Assembly (NCBI GenBank): GCA_934249275.1
Contig: CAKQKT010000004.1
Span: 1-41,735 of the forward strand
Source: an uncultured Sutterella sp.
Lineage (GTDB): Bacteria > Pseudomonadota > Gammaproteobacteria > Burkholderiales > Burkholderiaceae_F
Direction of reading: 5' to 3'
Length of the DNA: 41,735 nt
In this document: in pieces, positions 1-7,519 of the stretch
How positions within the stretch are numbered: the stretch's first letter is position 1
Layout of the letters: each line of letters begins with the position of its first letter
Notes under the pieces: generated by a model
What the model saw: only the letters and a program-made list of their open reading frames with translations
Database searches by the model: none
Told to the model about the DNA's origin: nothing
Made by a program: the position numbers and the translations under genes

Positions 1-72
1 TCTCACGAGCCGGTTCTGACCTCGACTAAGGCACCATCGAGCCCCCTGTTTCCCCAAAAAGTCGGAAGAGCC

Positions 73-109
73 AAAAAAGAGGCTGTTCACTGCTGAACAA
101 CCTCTTTTC
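73..109 (-). terminator. Intrinsic terminator after tRNA-Pro
   Basis: On the minus strand a long stem (AAAGAGG, one G-T position, TGTTCA; loop GCAG; TGAACA, CCTCTTT) ends in a run of Ts just downstream of the tRNA-Pro 3' end. It would end the ihfA/tRNA-Pro transcript. Nothing recognisable is seen in bases 1-60. Confidence 0.8.
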
Positions 110-116
110 CTGGATT

Positions 117-195
<79 letters not shown>

Positions 196-288
196 GGATT
201 TGAAGTTTACCTGACTTGATCGGGAAAATCAAGGACGGCGCTTCAAATACCATGTTTAAGTGATTGAACTTTAGCTGTCAATCCAATC

Positions 289-777
289 TCAAGCCTTCTT
301 CTCCTTGCCGAGCTGTTCGGAGATTCGAGCGTTGAGCGTGTCGGAGGACTGATAGCAGACCACCGTGCGCTCATCGATCATGACCGCGTCGCCCGTCCAG
401 GGATTGCGTGCGGGACGCGGCGCCTTGCGGCGAACCGAGAACTTGCCGAGCCCCGAGAGCTTGACCTGATGTCCCTGAGCAAGATGGGCGAAGATCACGT
501 CGAAAAACTTCGCCACGAAGGCTCGGCTCTCAACAAGATCGAGTCCATGCTCGGAACAGAGCATTTCAACCAGATCCGCCCGCTTGAGGCAGGGCGTGCC
601 GGGCTCGGACATGACGTCGTCAGCAGCCTTGAGCTTGCGGCGCGGTTGCGCAGGCTTCGGAGGCACATCGGGCGCAGGCTCTACCACGGGTTCAACCACG
701 GGTTCGAGCACGGGCTCTTCCGGCTCGTTTTCCCAGTCGTCGGGAAAGAGAACGCCTGATTCAGTAAAAGCTTTCAT
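289..777 (-). CDS. ihfA: Integration host factor subunit alpha with a 60-residue N-terminal extension
   Basis: This encodes a 162-residue HU/IHF-family DNA-bending protein. The family core spans roughly residues 62-156: KRADLVEML at the start, QVKLSGLGKFSVR before the beta arm, and RPARNPWTGD with the intercalating proline at about 126. IHF alpha normally forms a heterodimer with IHF beta and bends DNA in recombination and transcription; its place directly after pheT is the classical ihfA position. The first 60 residues are not part of the family: they are acidic and proline-rich with an EPVVEPVVEP repeat, then a basic patch (QPRRKLK). The ATG at 777 has GGAAA six bases upstream. A shorter start at the internal Met (residue 56) is possible but has no obvious better ribosome site. 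The identity is certain, the exact start less so. Confidence 0.9.
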   Translation of the reverse strand: MKAFTESGVLFPDDWENEPEEPVLEPVVEPVVEPAPDVPPKPAQPRRKLKAADDVMSEPGTPCLKRADLVEMLCSEHGLDLVESRAFVAKFFDVIFAHLAQGHQVKLSGLGKFSVRRKAPRPARNPWTGDAVMIDERTVVCYQSSDTLNARISEQLGKEKKA

Positions 778-836
778 GAGGATTTCCGGCCGGCGCCCTC
801 ATGCGGAGAACGCCGGCCGCCCGATGAAGACGTTGA

Positions 837-3254
837 TCAAGCGCGAAGACGCGCACCGGCGCGCTCGAGCACCTCGACGAGAGCGTGCATGGCGGCGTCG
901 GCTTCGGCGTCCGTGAGAGCCTCCTCGCCGGTCGAGTTAAGCTCGACGGCAAAAGCAAGAGACTTCTCGGCAGCACCCTCTTCAGTCTTCGGACGATAGA
1001 GGTCGAAGAGCTCGAAGGAGGTCAGCGCGCCGAGGCGGGCGTCGGAAACGGCGGCATCGCGAACGGCGTCCATGAGGACCTGAAGCTCGAAGTCGACCGG
1101 GACCACGACGGCGACGTCGCGGCGCATCGGCTGGAACTTGCTCACAGGCACGTAGCGCGGAAGTTCGAGCGTGAGGAGCGGTTCGACCTCAACTTCGAAG
1201 ACAACCGGCGCATTGGGCAGGCCGTATTCGTGGACAAGCTTCGGATGAAGCTCGCCGATGAAGCCGATGCGATTTTCACCGACATAGATGGCGGCGGAGC
1301 GGCCCGGATGGAGAGCCGGGAAGACTTCCTTCACGAAGCGGGCCTTGAGCGGAGCAACCAGGCGTTCAACATCGCCCTTGACGTCGTAGAAGTCGACGCG
1401 GCGGGCTTCAACACCCCACTGGACATCGTCGGCCGTGCCGTAGGCGAGACCAGCGATATGAGAAGGCTGGCGAACGCCCTTGACGGACCACGGGCCGTCA
1501 AGAACGGCGGGATCCGGGAAGAACACGCGGCCGAGCTCGAACACGCGAACGCGTTCGGCCTTGCGGTTGAGGTTGTACTTCAGGATGTCGACGAGGCCGC
1601 CAATGAGCTGCGTGCGCATGACGGAGAGCTGGCTGGCGATCGGGTTGAGCAGACGAATCGGAGCTTCGTTGTCGGCGAAGTCCTTTTCCCATGCTTCGGG
1701 AACAAACGAGAAGTTGATGAGCTCCTGATAGCCGAGGACGGCCATTTCGCGGCGCAGCGCATGCCCCGTGCGGGAGGCCTCCTTCGGAGACTTCATCGCG
1801 ATGCGGGCAAGCGGCGGACGATCCGGAAGCTTTTCATAGCCGTAGAGGCGGGCCACCTCTTCAATGAGGTCCTCTTCGATTTCGATGTCGAAGCGATGCG
1901 TCGGGGCCTGAACCGTGAAGGTCTCGCCGTCGAACGTGTATTCGAAGCCGAGTCGCGTGAACGTGTTGTGCATGGCCTCAACGGGGATGTCCATGCCGAC
2001 CACCTTCAGGCAGCGGGAGACGCGCATCTTGACAGGCTTGCGTTCCGGCAGATTGATGATCTGATCATCGACCGGACCGACAAGGGTTTCCGGGGTACCG
2101 CAGATTTCGAGAACGAGGCGCGTGACATATTCCATGTGCCGGGCGTTCGTGCCGAAATCAACGCCGCGTTCGAAGCGATAGGCGGCATCGGTCGAGAAGT
2201 TGAGCTTGCGGCAGCGGCCCTGAATGGCGACCTGCTGCCAGAAGGCGGCCTCGATGAAGAGGTCGGTCGTCGTATCGGAGATGGCGCTCTTTTCGCCGCC
2301 CATGATGCCGGCGATGCAGGACGGGGTGTCGCCGTCGCAAACCACGCCGTAGTACGGGGTCAGGTCGATCGTCTGTTCGTTGAGAAGCGTGAGCTTTTCG
2401 CCTTCGCGGGCCCAGCGGACGGTCATGTGATCGCCTTCGAGCTTGGCAAGGTCGAAGAAGTGCGTCGGACGGCCGAGCTCGAGCATCACGTAGTTGGAGA
2501 TGTCGACGAGAGCGGAAATATGACGCATGCCGGCGCGTTCGAGACGGTCGCGCATCCACTGCGGCGTTTCGGCGGCAGGATTGACGTTGCGGATCACGCG
2601 GCCCGTGAAGCGGCCGCAGAGGTCCGGTGCTTCAACCTTGACGGGCTTGACGCAGTTGCACGTGGCGGGAACCGGATCCATGGACGGCATGACGAGCGGA
2701 GCGCCGGTCACGGCATGCAGGTCGCGGGCGACGCCCGTGACGGAAAGCGCATCGCCGCGGTTCGGCGTGAGCTTGATTTCGATCTTGGCGTCGTCAAGCT
2801 TGGCATATTCGCGGATGTCCATGCCGATCGGCGCATCTTCCGGAAGAATCCAGATGCCGTTGTGATCTTCGCTGATGCCGAGTTCGCGGGCGGAGCAGAG
2901 CATGCCCATGGACACGACGCCGCGGAGCTTGGACTTCTTGATCTTGAAGTCGCCCGGGAGTTCGGCGCCGATCGTGGCGCAGGCAACCTTGATGCCGGCG
3001 CGAACGTTCGGAGCGCCGCACACGATCTGGAGCGTTTCGCCGGTGCCGGCGTTCACTTCGCAAACGTGAAGATGATCGGAGTTTTCATGATCGCGGCAGG
3101 TGAGAACCTCGGCCACGACGACACCCGTGAAGGCGGGCGCAACGCTCGTGACATCCTCGACTTCGAGGCCGGCCATCGTGAGCGTTTCGGCAAGCTCTTC
3201 AGTGCTGAGCTGCGGATTGACGTACTGGCGCAGCCATTCTTCTGTAAACAGCAT
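837..3254 (-). CDS. pheT: Phenylalanyl-tRNA synthetase beta subunit
   Basis: This 805-residue protein is the beta chain of the alpha2-beta2 enzyme that charges tRNA-Phe. The usual bacterial order is visible: an N-terminal EMAP-like tRNA-binding domain (about residues 40-150, with CGAPNV), the B3/B4 editing domain (about 210-380, including RFERGVD near its end), the B5 domain (about 400-475, IEEDLIEEVARLYGYEKLP), the catalytic-like core, and a C-terminal ferredoxin-fold anticodon-binding domain beginning near FQPMRRDVAVVV. Length matches the family (about 800). The ATG at 3254 has AAAGGA nine bases upstream, and it follows pheS by 30 bases, so the two are co-transcribed. Confidence 0.98.
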   Translation of the reverse strand: MLFTEEWLRQYVNPQLSTEELAETLTMAGLEVEDVTSVAPAFTGVVVAEVLTCRDHENSDHLHVCEVNAGTGETLQIVCGAPNVRAGIKVACATIGAELPGDFKIKKSKLRGVVSMGMLCSARELGISEDHNGIWILPEDAPIGMDIREYAKLDDAKIEIKLTPNRGDALSVTGVARDLHAVTGAPLVMPSMDPVPATCNCVKPVKVEAPDLCGRFTGRVIRNVNPAAETPQWMRDRLERAGMRHISALVDISNYVMLELGRPTHFFDLAKLEGDHMTVRWAREGEKLTLLNEQTIDLTPYYGVVCDGDTPSCIAGIMGGEKSAISDTTTDLFIEAAFWQQVAIQGRCRKLNFSTDAAYRFERGVDFGTNARHMEYVTRLVLEICGTPETLVGPVDDQIINLPERKPVKMRVSRCLKVVGMDIPVEAMHNTFTRLGFEYTFDGETFTVQAPTHRFDIEIEEDLIEEVARLYGYEKLPDRPPLARIAMKSPKEASRTGHALRREMAVLGYQELINFSFVPEAWEKDFADNEAPIRLLNPIASQLSVMRTQLIGGLVDILKYNLNRKAERVRVFELGRVFFPDPAVLDGPWSVKGVRQPSHIAGLAYGTADDVQWGVEARRVDFYDVKGDVERLVAPLKARFVKEVFPALHPGRSAAIYVGENRIGFIGELHPKLVHEYGLPNAPVVFEVEVEPLLTLELPRYVPVSKFQPMRRDVAVVVPVDFELQVLMDAVRDAAVSDARLGALTSFELFDLYRPKTEEGAAEKSLAFAVELNSTGEEALTDAEADAAMHALVEVLERAGARLRA

Positions 3255-3284
3255 TTCAGTAATTCCTTTCGATGGTTGGCCCGG

Positions 3285-4301
3285 TTAGTTGAACTGGCGC
3301 AGGAAGCGCAGGTCGCCTTCGAAGAAGAGGCGCAGGTCGTCGATGCCGTAGCGAAGCATCGTGAGGCGCTCAAGGCCGGAGCCGAACGCAAAGCCGATGT
3401 TCTTTTCGGGATCGAGGCCGTAGTTGCGAATGACGTTCGGATGAACTTCGCCGGCGCCGGAAATTTCGAGCCACTTGCCCTTGCGCGGACCGCTCGTGAA
3501 CATCATGTCCACTTCAACGGACGGTTCGGTGAACGGGAAGTAGGAAGGACGGAAGCGGACGACCAGGTCTTCCGTTTCAAAGAAGCGGCGCAGGAAGTCG
3601 CTGTAGACGCCCTTGAGGTCGGTAAAGCTCACGTCGTCGCCGACCCACAGGCCCTCGACCTGATGGAACATCGGGGAGTGCGTGGCGTCGGAGTCGACGC
3701 GATAGGTGCGGCCCGGAGCGATGACCTTGATCGGAGTCTGATGCGTGCGGGCATAGCGGACCTGCATGGGCGAGGTGTGCGGGCGCAGCGGCAGCTGACG
3801 GCCTTCCTCGTCGCAGCGGTCCACGTAGAACGTGTCCTGCATGGAGCGGGCCGGATGGTTGGGCGGATTGTTGAGGGCCGTGAAGCTGAACCAGTCGCTT
3901 TCGATTTCGGGACCGTCGGCAACGTCGAAGCCGATGGAGCGGAAAATTTCCTCAATGCGCATCCAGGTGCGCATGACCGGATGGATGCCGCCTTCGGTGC
4001 GGATGCGGCCCGGAAGGGTCACGTCAATCGCTTCGCTGGCGAGCTTGGCCTGCATGGCGGCCTGAGCGAGCTGTTCGCGGCGGGCGTTGAGCGCGGCTTC
4101 GATGGCGGCCTTGGCCTTGTTGATTTCCTGTCCGCGGGCGCGGCGTTCTTCGGGGGCGAGCTGGCCGAGGCTCTTCATGAGAGCCGTCACGGCGCCGCTT
4201 TTGCCGATGTACTTCGCCTTGGCGTCTTCCAGAGCAGCGGGTTGTTCTGCCTGGGCAAAGTCCTGACGCGCGGACTCGATGAGTTCGGAAAGATCCTGCA
4301 T
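3285..4301 (-). CDS. pheS: Phenylalanyl-tRNA synthetase alpha subunit
   Basis: This is the 338-residue catalytic alpha subunit of PheRS, a class II aminoacyl-tRNA synthetase. An N-terminal coiled coil (about residues 1-85) is followed by motif 2 (FHQVEGLWV), the Phe-binding and ATP-binding core, and motif 3 ([20 protein letters not shown]). It forms the heterotetramer with PheT encoded 30 bases downstream. I chose the ATG at 4301 because MQDL aligns with the usual PheS start; a GTG two codons upstream (4307) is an alternative, with GAG five bases before it. The gene has its own promoter and a structured leader (4320-4528), so unlike the E. coli operon it need not depend on thrS/rplT transcription. 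Confidence 0.98.
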   Translation of the reverse strand: MQDLSELIESARQDFAQAEQPAALEDAKAKYIGKSGAVTALMKSLGQLAPEERRARGQEINKAKAAIEAALNARREQLAQAAMQAKLASEAIDVTLPGRIRTEGGIHPVMRTWMRIEEIFRSIGFDVADGPEIESDWFSFTALNNPPNHPARSMQDTFYVDRCDEEGRQLPLRPHTSPMQVRYARTHQTPIKVIAPGRTYRVDSDATHSPMFHQVEGLWVGDDVSFTDLKGVYSDFLRRFFETEDLVVRFRPSYFPFTEPSVEVDMMFTSGPRKGKWLEISGAGEVHPNVIRNYGLDPEKNIGFAFGSGLERLTMLRYGIDDLRLFFEGDLRFLRQFN

Positions 4302-4319
4302 GTTCACTGATCTCGACTT

Positions 4320-4484
4320 TTAAGGTATTAAACCGCGCAAATCCATCGCGCGGTCCGTTGCGGCCGAACACCCTCTCCGACGACCTTCGGGGCCTCGGAT
4401 CTGCATGTTGCAAAAGCCTGTTGCGAAAAAAGGCCGGTAGAACTCCCGGCGTCTTTTCGCAAGAGGCTCCAATAGCCTGAGCAT
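4320..4484 (-). CDS. Possible pheS leader peptide (54 codons, Phe codons at the attenuator)
   Basis: Between the pheS promoter and pheS lies a short open frame starting at ATG 4484, about 10 bases after the predicted transcription start. Its residues 14-24 read EFYRPFFATGF: four Phe codons (TTC, TTT, TTC, TTT) and one Tyr within ten codons. They fall in the loop and 3' arm of the hairpin at 4421-4462. E. coli pheST is controlled by a Phe-rich leader peptide (PheM) and transcription attenuation. The analogy is functional only: this frame is longer, runs through the hairpin, and has no clear ribosome site. Translation is an inference. Confidence 0.35.
   Translation of the reverse strand: MLRLLEPLAKRRREFYRPFFATGFCNMQIRGPEGRRRGCSAATDRAMDLRGLIP
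4333..4353 (-). promoter_or_regulatory. Second hairpin in the pheS leader
   Basis: CCGCGC and GCGCGG pair around a 9-base loop, followed by TTTAAT, just upstream of the pheS ribosome site. It could be a second weak terminator or a structure limiting pheS translation. Only the pairing is seen; the role is inferred. Confidence 0.35.
4421..4462 (-). terminator. Attenuator-like hairpin in the pheS leader
   Basis: The minus strand reads TTGCGAAAAGACGCCGG, an 8-base loop (GAGTTCTA), then CCGGCCTTTTTTCGCAA. Sixteen of 17 positions pair, with one C-C mismatch and one G-T. The inner GCCGG/CCGGC stem followed directly by six Ts has intrinsic-terminator form. It sits between the promoter and pheS, so it is an attenuator candidate, not an end-of-operon terminator. 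Confidence 0.65.
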
Positions 4485-4499
4485 CCGGCGAAAAATCTT

Positions 4500-4528
4500 A
4501 TTTTACAACAGCTTGTCGCTTTTCCCAA
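4500..4528 (-). promoter_or_regulatory. Sigma70-type promoter of pheST-ihfA
   Basis: On the minus strand TTGGGA (4528-4523) is followed after exactly 17 bases by TAAAAT (4505-4500). It lies between the yjiG terminator and the pheS leader, about 190 bases upstream of pheS. Confidence 0.6.
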
Positions 4529-4550
4529 ACTTTCACGGTTGCCTCAAACG

Positions 4551-4582
4551 AAAAAACCGACGGTCGAAACCGTCGGTTTTTT
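4551..4582 (-). terminator. Intrinsic terminator after yjiG
   Basis: A perfect 14-bp stem, AAAAAACCGACGGT with ACCGTCGGTTTTTT around a 4-base loop, lies 25 bases past the yjiG stop. It is symmetric and could work in both directions. It insulates pheS from upstream transcription. Confidence 0.9.
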
Positions 4583-4607
4583 CATCGGTTCAGATTCGTA
4601 TCCGGAA

Positions 4608-5075
4608 TCAGGCGACAAAGCGCATGATGATCATGCTGATGCAGGCCATGAGCACGCTGTTGAGCATGAGCATCGGCCAGTACTTCTTCGGGCAGTTTGC
4701 CACGCCGAGAAGACGGCCCATGTACTGAATCTGAGAAGCCATCAGAATGAAGGCCGGCGCAAGAATCGTCACATCGTGACCGTTAAGCTGGCCGGCAGCG
4801 GCAAGGCTGGCGGCAACGCCGACGCCGGCGCCGCAGGAAAGCCACGTGGCGAGAAGCACCGTAACGGCTTCACCAGGGAGGTCAAAAAGACCCATGACGC
4901 CGCCGCACGTTTCGCCGAGGAACTTCATGACGCCGAAGAGATTCAGCATGTACGTCAGCACAAAAGCCATGACCACGTTCGGCAGAAGGCTGTAGAGACC
5001 GATGTCAAGACCCTTGCGAAGGCCGACGATGAAGATGTCGAAGGGATTCTTCGAGGTGGTGGAGTGATTAGTCAT
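4608..5075 (-). CDS. yjiG: YjiG-type inner-membrane protein (nucleoside-recognition/Gate domain)
   Basis: This 155-residue hydrophobic protein has about four membrane segments, including LLPNVVMAFVLTYMLNLFGV, VTVLLATWLSCGAGVGVAASL, an FILMASQIQYMGRLLG segment and a C-terminal MLNSVLMACISMIIM. Sequence pattern and length match E. coli YjiG (about 153 residues), which carries a Gate (nucleoside-recognition) domain and always pairs with YjiH. The substrate is not established; a transport or membrane-gating role is inferred from the family. The ATG at 5075 overlaps the yjiH stop by 8 bases (ATGACTAA), indicating translational coupling, and AAGGAC lies upstream. An earlier in-frame start is possible but lies inside yjiH. 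Confidence 0.8.
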   Translation of the reverse strand: MTNHSTTSKNPFDIFIVGLRKGLDIGLYSLLPNVVMAFVLTYMLNLFGVMKFLGETCGGVMGLFDLPGEAVTVLLATWLSCGAGVGVAASLAAAGQLNGHDVTILAPAFILMASQIQYMGRLLGVANCPKKYWPMLMLNSVLMACISMIIMRFVA

Positions 5076-5739
5076 TTTCGAAGTCCTTGCGATAAACGGT
5101 GCTGAGCATGGTGCGGACAAGAGCGCCGCCCACGAACTTGAGGACCAGAATCAGAGCCATCGGGATCCAGACCTTGACCGTGAAGAGAGTGAAGAGGCCG
5201 GAAACGGTGGAATAGTAGTTGGCCACGCAGCCGGCACCCGCATACTGCCAGGCGCAGATCGTCACGAGATTCTTCGTCGTGATGCGGCCTTCGTCGTGCA
5301 GAGCGCGCGTGATTGCGGCGCCGCCGTCGGTGGACTGAAGGTCGGTGATGAGAGCCAGGCCCGTATAGCCCGGCACGCCGAGGATCGGCTTGAGAAGCGG
5401 CGTCAGAATGATCTGGGCCGCGCGCAGAGCGCCGTAGAAGGAAAGGACTTCAATCAAGCCCATGGCGAGCATGACGCCCGGGAACAGATTGAGGGAGAAG
5501 AGGAAGCCTGCGCGGGCGCTGAGGCCGCCGGCACCCTGGAAGTTGTTGGCCGAGCCGGCGATGGTGCCGTACTTGCCGATAAGGGTGGTGTAGTCGAACG
5601 CACCGAGCCACTTGTAGGCTTCGGGCATTTTGTAGAAGACGCCGGAGAAAATGATGACGGCGAGCGCTAGCGCAATGTAAGCACCAATGCCAACCTTCGG
5701 ATTTTCTTCCGCGGCAGTCTGAATCTTGGGATCCGCCAT
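5068..5739 (-). CDS. yjiH: YjiH-type inner-membrane protein (nucleoside-recognition/Gate domain)
   Basis: This 223-residue membrane protein resembles E. coli YjiH (about 227 residues). Membrane segments include VGIGAYIALALAVIIFSGVF near the N-terminus, FLFSLNLFPGVMLAMGLIEVL, a conserved region with DLQSTDGGAAITRAL, and a C-terminal VWIPMALILVLKFVGGALV. The two-gene YjiH-YjiG arrangement resembles split Gate-domain pairs such as SpmA/SpmB; the transported or sensed molecule is unknown. I chose ATG 5739 (MADPKIQ) because the preceding 21 codons are polar and lack a ribosome site. A good -10 (TATACT, 5860-5855) lies about 115 bases upstream but I see no convincing -35. Confidence 0.8.
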   Translation of the reverse strand: MADPKIQTAAEENPKVGIGAYIALALAVIIFSGVFYKMPEAYKWLGAFDYTTLIGKYGTIAGSANNFQGAGGLSARAGFLFSLNLFPGVMLAMGLIEVLSFYGALRAAQIILTPLLKPILGVPGYTGLALITDLQSTDGGAAITRALHDEGRITTKNLVTICAWQYAGAGCVANYYSTVSGLFTLFTVKVWIPMALILVLKFVGGALVRTMLSTVYRKDFEND

Positions 5740-6135
5740 GAGTCGTTGTCCAGTAGTAATGGAGGGGAAATTAGAGACGAATTTGATTCGTTCTTCTATC
5801 AAGATCGCTACGACGACAATGGAGAAAGCGTCGCCAGAGTTTTCTTGACCCTGAAGTATAACCGCCGATCTTCCCGTTCCGCCTCAGACATTTGTCGTAA
5901 CCCAACTCCCGCCTGCACAAGATTATTTCAAACATGCAATAAAAAATCCCGCACATTCAGTTGTTTTCAGACCTCCGGAAAGATTCCTGCCCTTTCACGC
6001 CTTCCACACACATAAGCAAAATGTCTTAGGGGAAATTTCTAGAGTTTTTTTAGGCAGGCCATCTCCAAAATGCGACAGCTTGCAGTCTGCGCTTGAGGAA
6101 GCCGCAGCCTTGGAAAAAAATCCAGATTACGGACG
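5740..6135. other. Intergenic region upstream of yjiH
   Basis: About 400 bases without a supported gene. It holds the possible yjiH -10 (TATACT on the minus strand at 5860-5855), a small inverted repeat (ACGAAT/ATTCGT around 5775-5790) in the yjiH leader, and several A/T runs. No RNA gene is recognised. It separates the rplT terminator from yjiH, in line with an inserted gene pair carrying its own control region. Confidence 0.5.
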
Positions 6136-6170
6136 AAAAAAAAGAGACCCGGCGAAATACCGAGTCTCTT
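6136..6170 (-). terminator. Intrinsic terminator after rplT
   Basis: The minus strand reads AGAGACTCGG, a 7-base loop, CCGGGTCTCT and eight Ts: ten paired positions with one G-T. It ends the thrS-infC-rpmI-rplT transcript about 70 bases beyond the rplT stop. Confidence 0.9.
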
Positions 6171-6237
6171 CTTCTCAAAGCTTCCGGATGAAAGCGAGGC
6201 GGCTCATTTCAAGCCGTCCGTCCGGACATGCTTCGAA

Positions 6238-6588
6238 TTAGGCACCCTTGACCTGGTTGACGAGGGCGGCAAAGCCTTCCTTGTCGAAGATGGCCATGTC
6301 GGAAAGGACCTTGCGGTCGAGACCGATACCAGCCTTCTTGAGGCCGTTCATGAACACGGAGTAGGTCATGCCGTTGGCACGGGCGCCGGCATTGATACGG
6401 GCGATCCACAGACGGCGGAACGTACCCTTCTTATCGCGGCGGTCACGGTAAGCATACTGACCGGCGCGCATAACAGCCTGCTTGGCAACGCGGTAGACGT
6501 TGTTGCGGCGGAGGCTGAAACCCTTGGAAAGGGCAAAAACTTTCTTATGACGGGCACGAGCCGTCACACCACGCTTAACTCGGGGCAT
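6238..6588 (-). CDS. rplT: 50S ribosomal protein L20
   Basis: This 116-residue basic protein is L20 of the large ribosomal subunit, which binds 23S rRNA early in assembly. It begins [16 protein letters not shown] and contains the conserved [20 protein letters not shown] segment; length fits the family (about 117-119). The ATG at 6588 has AAAGGAG nine bases upstream. It follows rpmI by 18 bases. In E. coli, L20 represses rpmI-rplT; here the infC-rpmI gap contains a strong hairpin (6890-6923) that could serve similar control. Confidence 0.98.
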   Translation of the reverse strand: MPRVKRGVTARARHKKVFALSKGFSLRRNNVYRVAKQAVMRAGQYAYRDRRDKKGTFRRLWIARINAGARANGMTYSVFMNGLKKAGIGLDRKVLSDMAIFDKEGFAALVNQVKGA

Positions 6589-6606
6589 CTTTTATATCTC
6601 CTTTAA

Positions 6607-6804
6607 TTAGGCGTAAGGCAGCATGCGGCGCACGGATGCGATATCGGATTCATGGATATCGACCATGCCGCGGAGGTGACGCTTGTTCTTCGTCGTACGC
6701 TTCGTAAGGATATGACGCTTCGTAGCGTGGGCACGCTTGATCGAGCCGCTGGCGCGCGGCTTGAAACGCTTGGCAGCAGCGCGCTTAGTCTTCATCTTCG
6801 GCAT
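6607..6804 (-). CDS. rpmI: 50S ribosomal protein L35
   Basis: This 65-residue, highly basic protein is L35 of the large subunit, starting [14 protein letters not shown] and carrying the family's [27 protein letters not shown] central stretch. Length matches (64-66). The ATG at 6804 has GAGG nine bases upstream. It lies between infC (164 bases upstream) and rplT (18 bases downstream), the universal order, so it is translated with L20. Confidence 0.98.
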   Translation of the reverse strand: MPKMKTKRAAAKRFKPRASGSIKRAHATKRHILTKRTTKNKRHLRGMVDIHESDIASVRRMLPYA

Positions 6805-6889
6805 TTGCCGTTACCTCTTTATTTGATGAACCACAGGCGCCCCGTAAAAAACAACGGGAACTTTCTCAAGCCCGAGGCTCACTTGTTAT

Positions 6890-6923
6890 CCAAAAACGGA
6901 CCGAGTTGCCGGTCCGTTTTTGG
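6890..6923 (-). terminator. Strong terminator/attenuator between infC and rpmI
   Basis: CCAAAAACGGACCG and CGGTCCGTTTTTGG form a perfect 14-bp stem around a 6-base loop, with the T run on the 3' arm. It lies 46 bases after the infC stop and 86 bases before rpmI. It should reduce rpmI-rplT transcription from upstream and is a candidate for control by L20. Confidence 0.85.
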
Positions 6924-6936
6924 GAAAGTCAGGATT

Positions 6937-6956
6937 CTACCTCAAATTTGAGGCAG
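6937..6956. repeat. 20-bp near-perfect palindrome after infC
   Basis: CTACCTCAAATTTGAGGCAG pairs with itself at 9 of 10 positions with no central spacer, 12 bases past the infC stop. Without a loop it suits a protein-binding DNA site better than an RNA hairpin. TAGAAT, a possible -10 on the minus strand, overlaps its edge. Confidence 0.6.
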
Positions 6957-6968
6957 TGTGTGAAAAAA

Positions 6969-7490
6969 TCACTTTTTCTTTTTAGGAGCCAGCACCATGA
7001 TCATCTGGCGGCCTTCGAGCTTGGGCTGATGTTCAACCTGAGCCACTTCGGCGAGTTCCGCGCGAATGCGATCCATCAGTTCCATGCCGAACTGCTGGTG
7101 AGCCATTTCACGGCCGCGGTAGCGGAGCGTGACCTTGGCCTTGTCGCCGTCGTTGAGGAATCGCACCAGAGCGCGGAGCTTCGTCTGGAAGTCGTTTTCG
7201 TCCGTTGCCGGGCGGAACTTCACTTCCTTGACCTGAATCACCTTCTGCTTGGCCTTGGCTTCCTGAGCCTTCTTCTGTTCCTGATAGCGGAACTTGCCGT
7301 AGTCCATCAGGCGGCAGACCGGCGGCTGAGCGTTCGGGGCGACCTCAACGAGGTCGACGTCGGCGTCTTCAGCCATGCGCAGGGCTTCCGCAGTGCGGAC
7401 AATACCGATCTGGGCGCCATCGACGCCGGTCAGTCGGACCTCAGGAACTCGGATCTCACCATTGATCCGATGCTTGCGATCTTGTGCTAT
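6969..7490 (-). CDS. infC: Translation initiation factor IF-3 (probable AUA start)
   Basis: IF3 checks the start codon and initiator tRNA on the 30S subunit. The N-domain is seen from [25 protein letters not shown] through [15 protein letters not shown], and the C-domain includes [16 protein letters not shown] and [10 protein letters not shown] at the end. Upstream of the first ATG (7376) the IF3 sequence continues for 38 codons, so the real start is earlier. A consensus AGGAG (7501-7497) lies six bases before an in-frame ATA at 7490-7488; an ATT at 7496 abuts AGGAG and is too close. From ATA the protein has 173 residues, normal for IF3. Non-standard starts let IF3 repress its own synthesis (AUU in E. 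coli). It follows thrS by 29 bases. Confidence 0.95.
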   Translation of the reverse strand: MAQDRKHRINGEIRVPEVRLTGVDGAQIGIVRTAEALRMAEDADVDLVEVAPNAQPPVCRLMDYGKFRYQEQKKAQEAKAKQKVIQVKEVKFRPATDENDFQTKLRALVRFLNDGDKAKVTLRYRGREMAHQQFGMELMDRIRAELAEVAQVEHQPKLEGRQMIMVLAPKKKK

Positions 7491-7519
7491 GACAATCTCC
7501 TAAATCGTTAAGTTTGCGG

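Noticed and set aside
885..4310. Very long open frame on the plus strand opposite pheT and pheS
   Set aside because: It mirrors two certain genes in a GC-rich region where antisense frames stay open by codon bias. Its translation has no family motif and it runs across the pheT/pheS junction.
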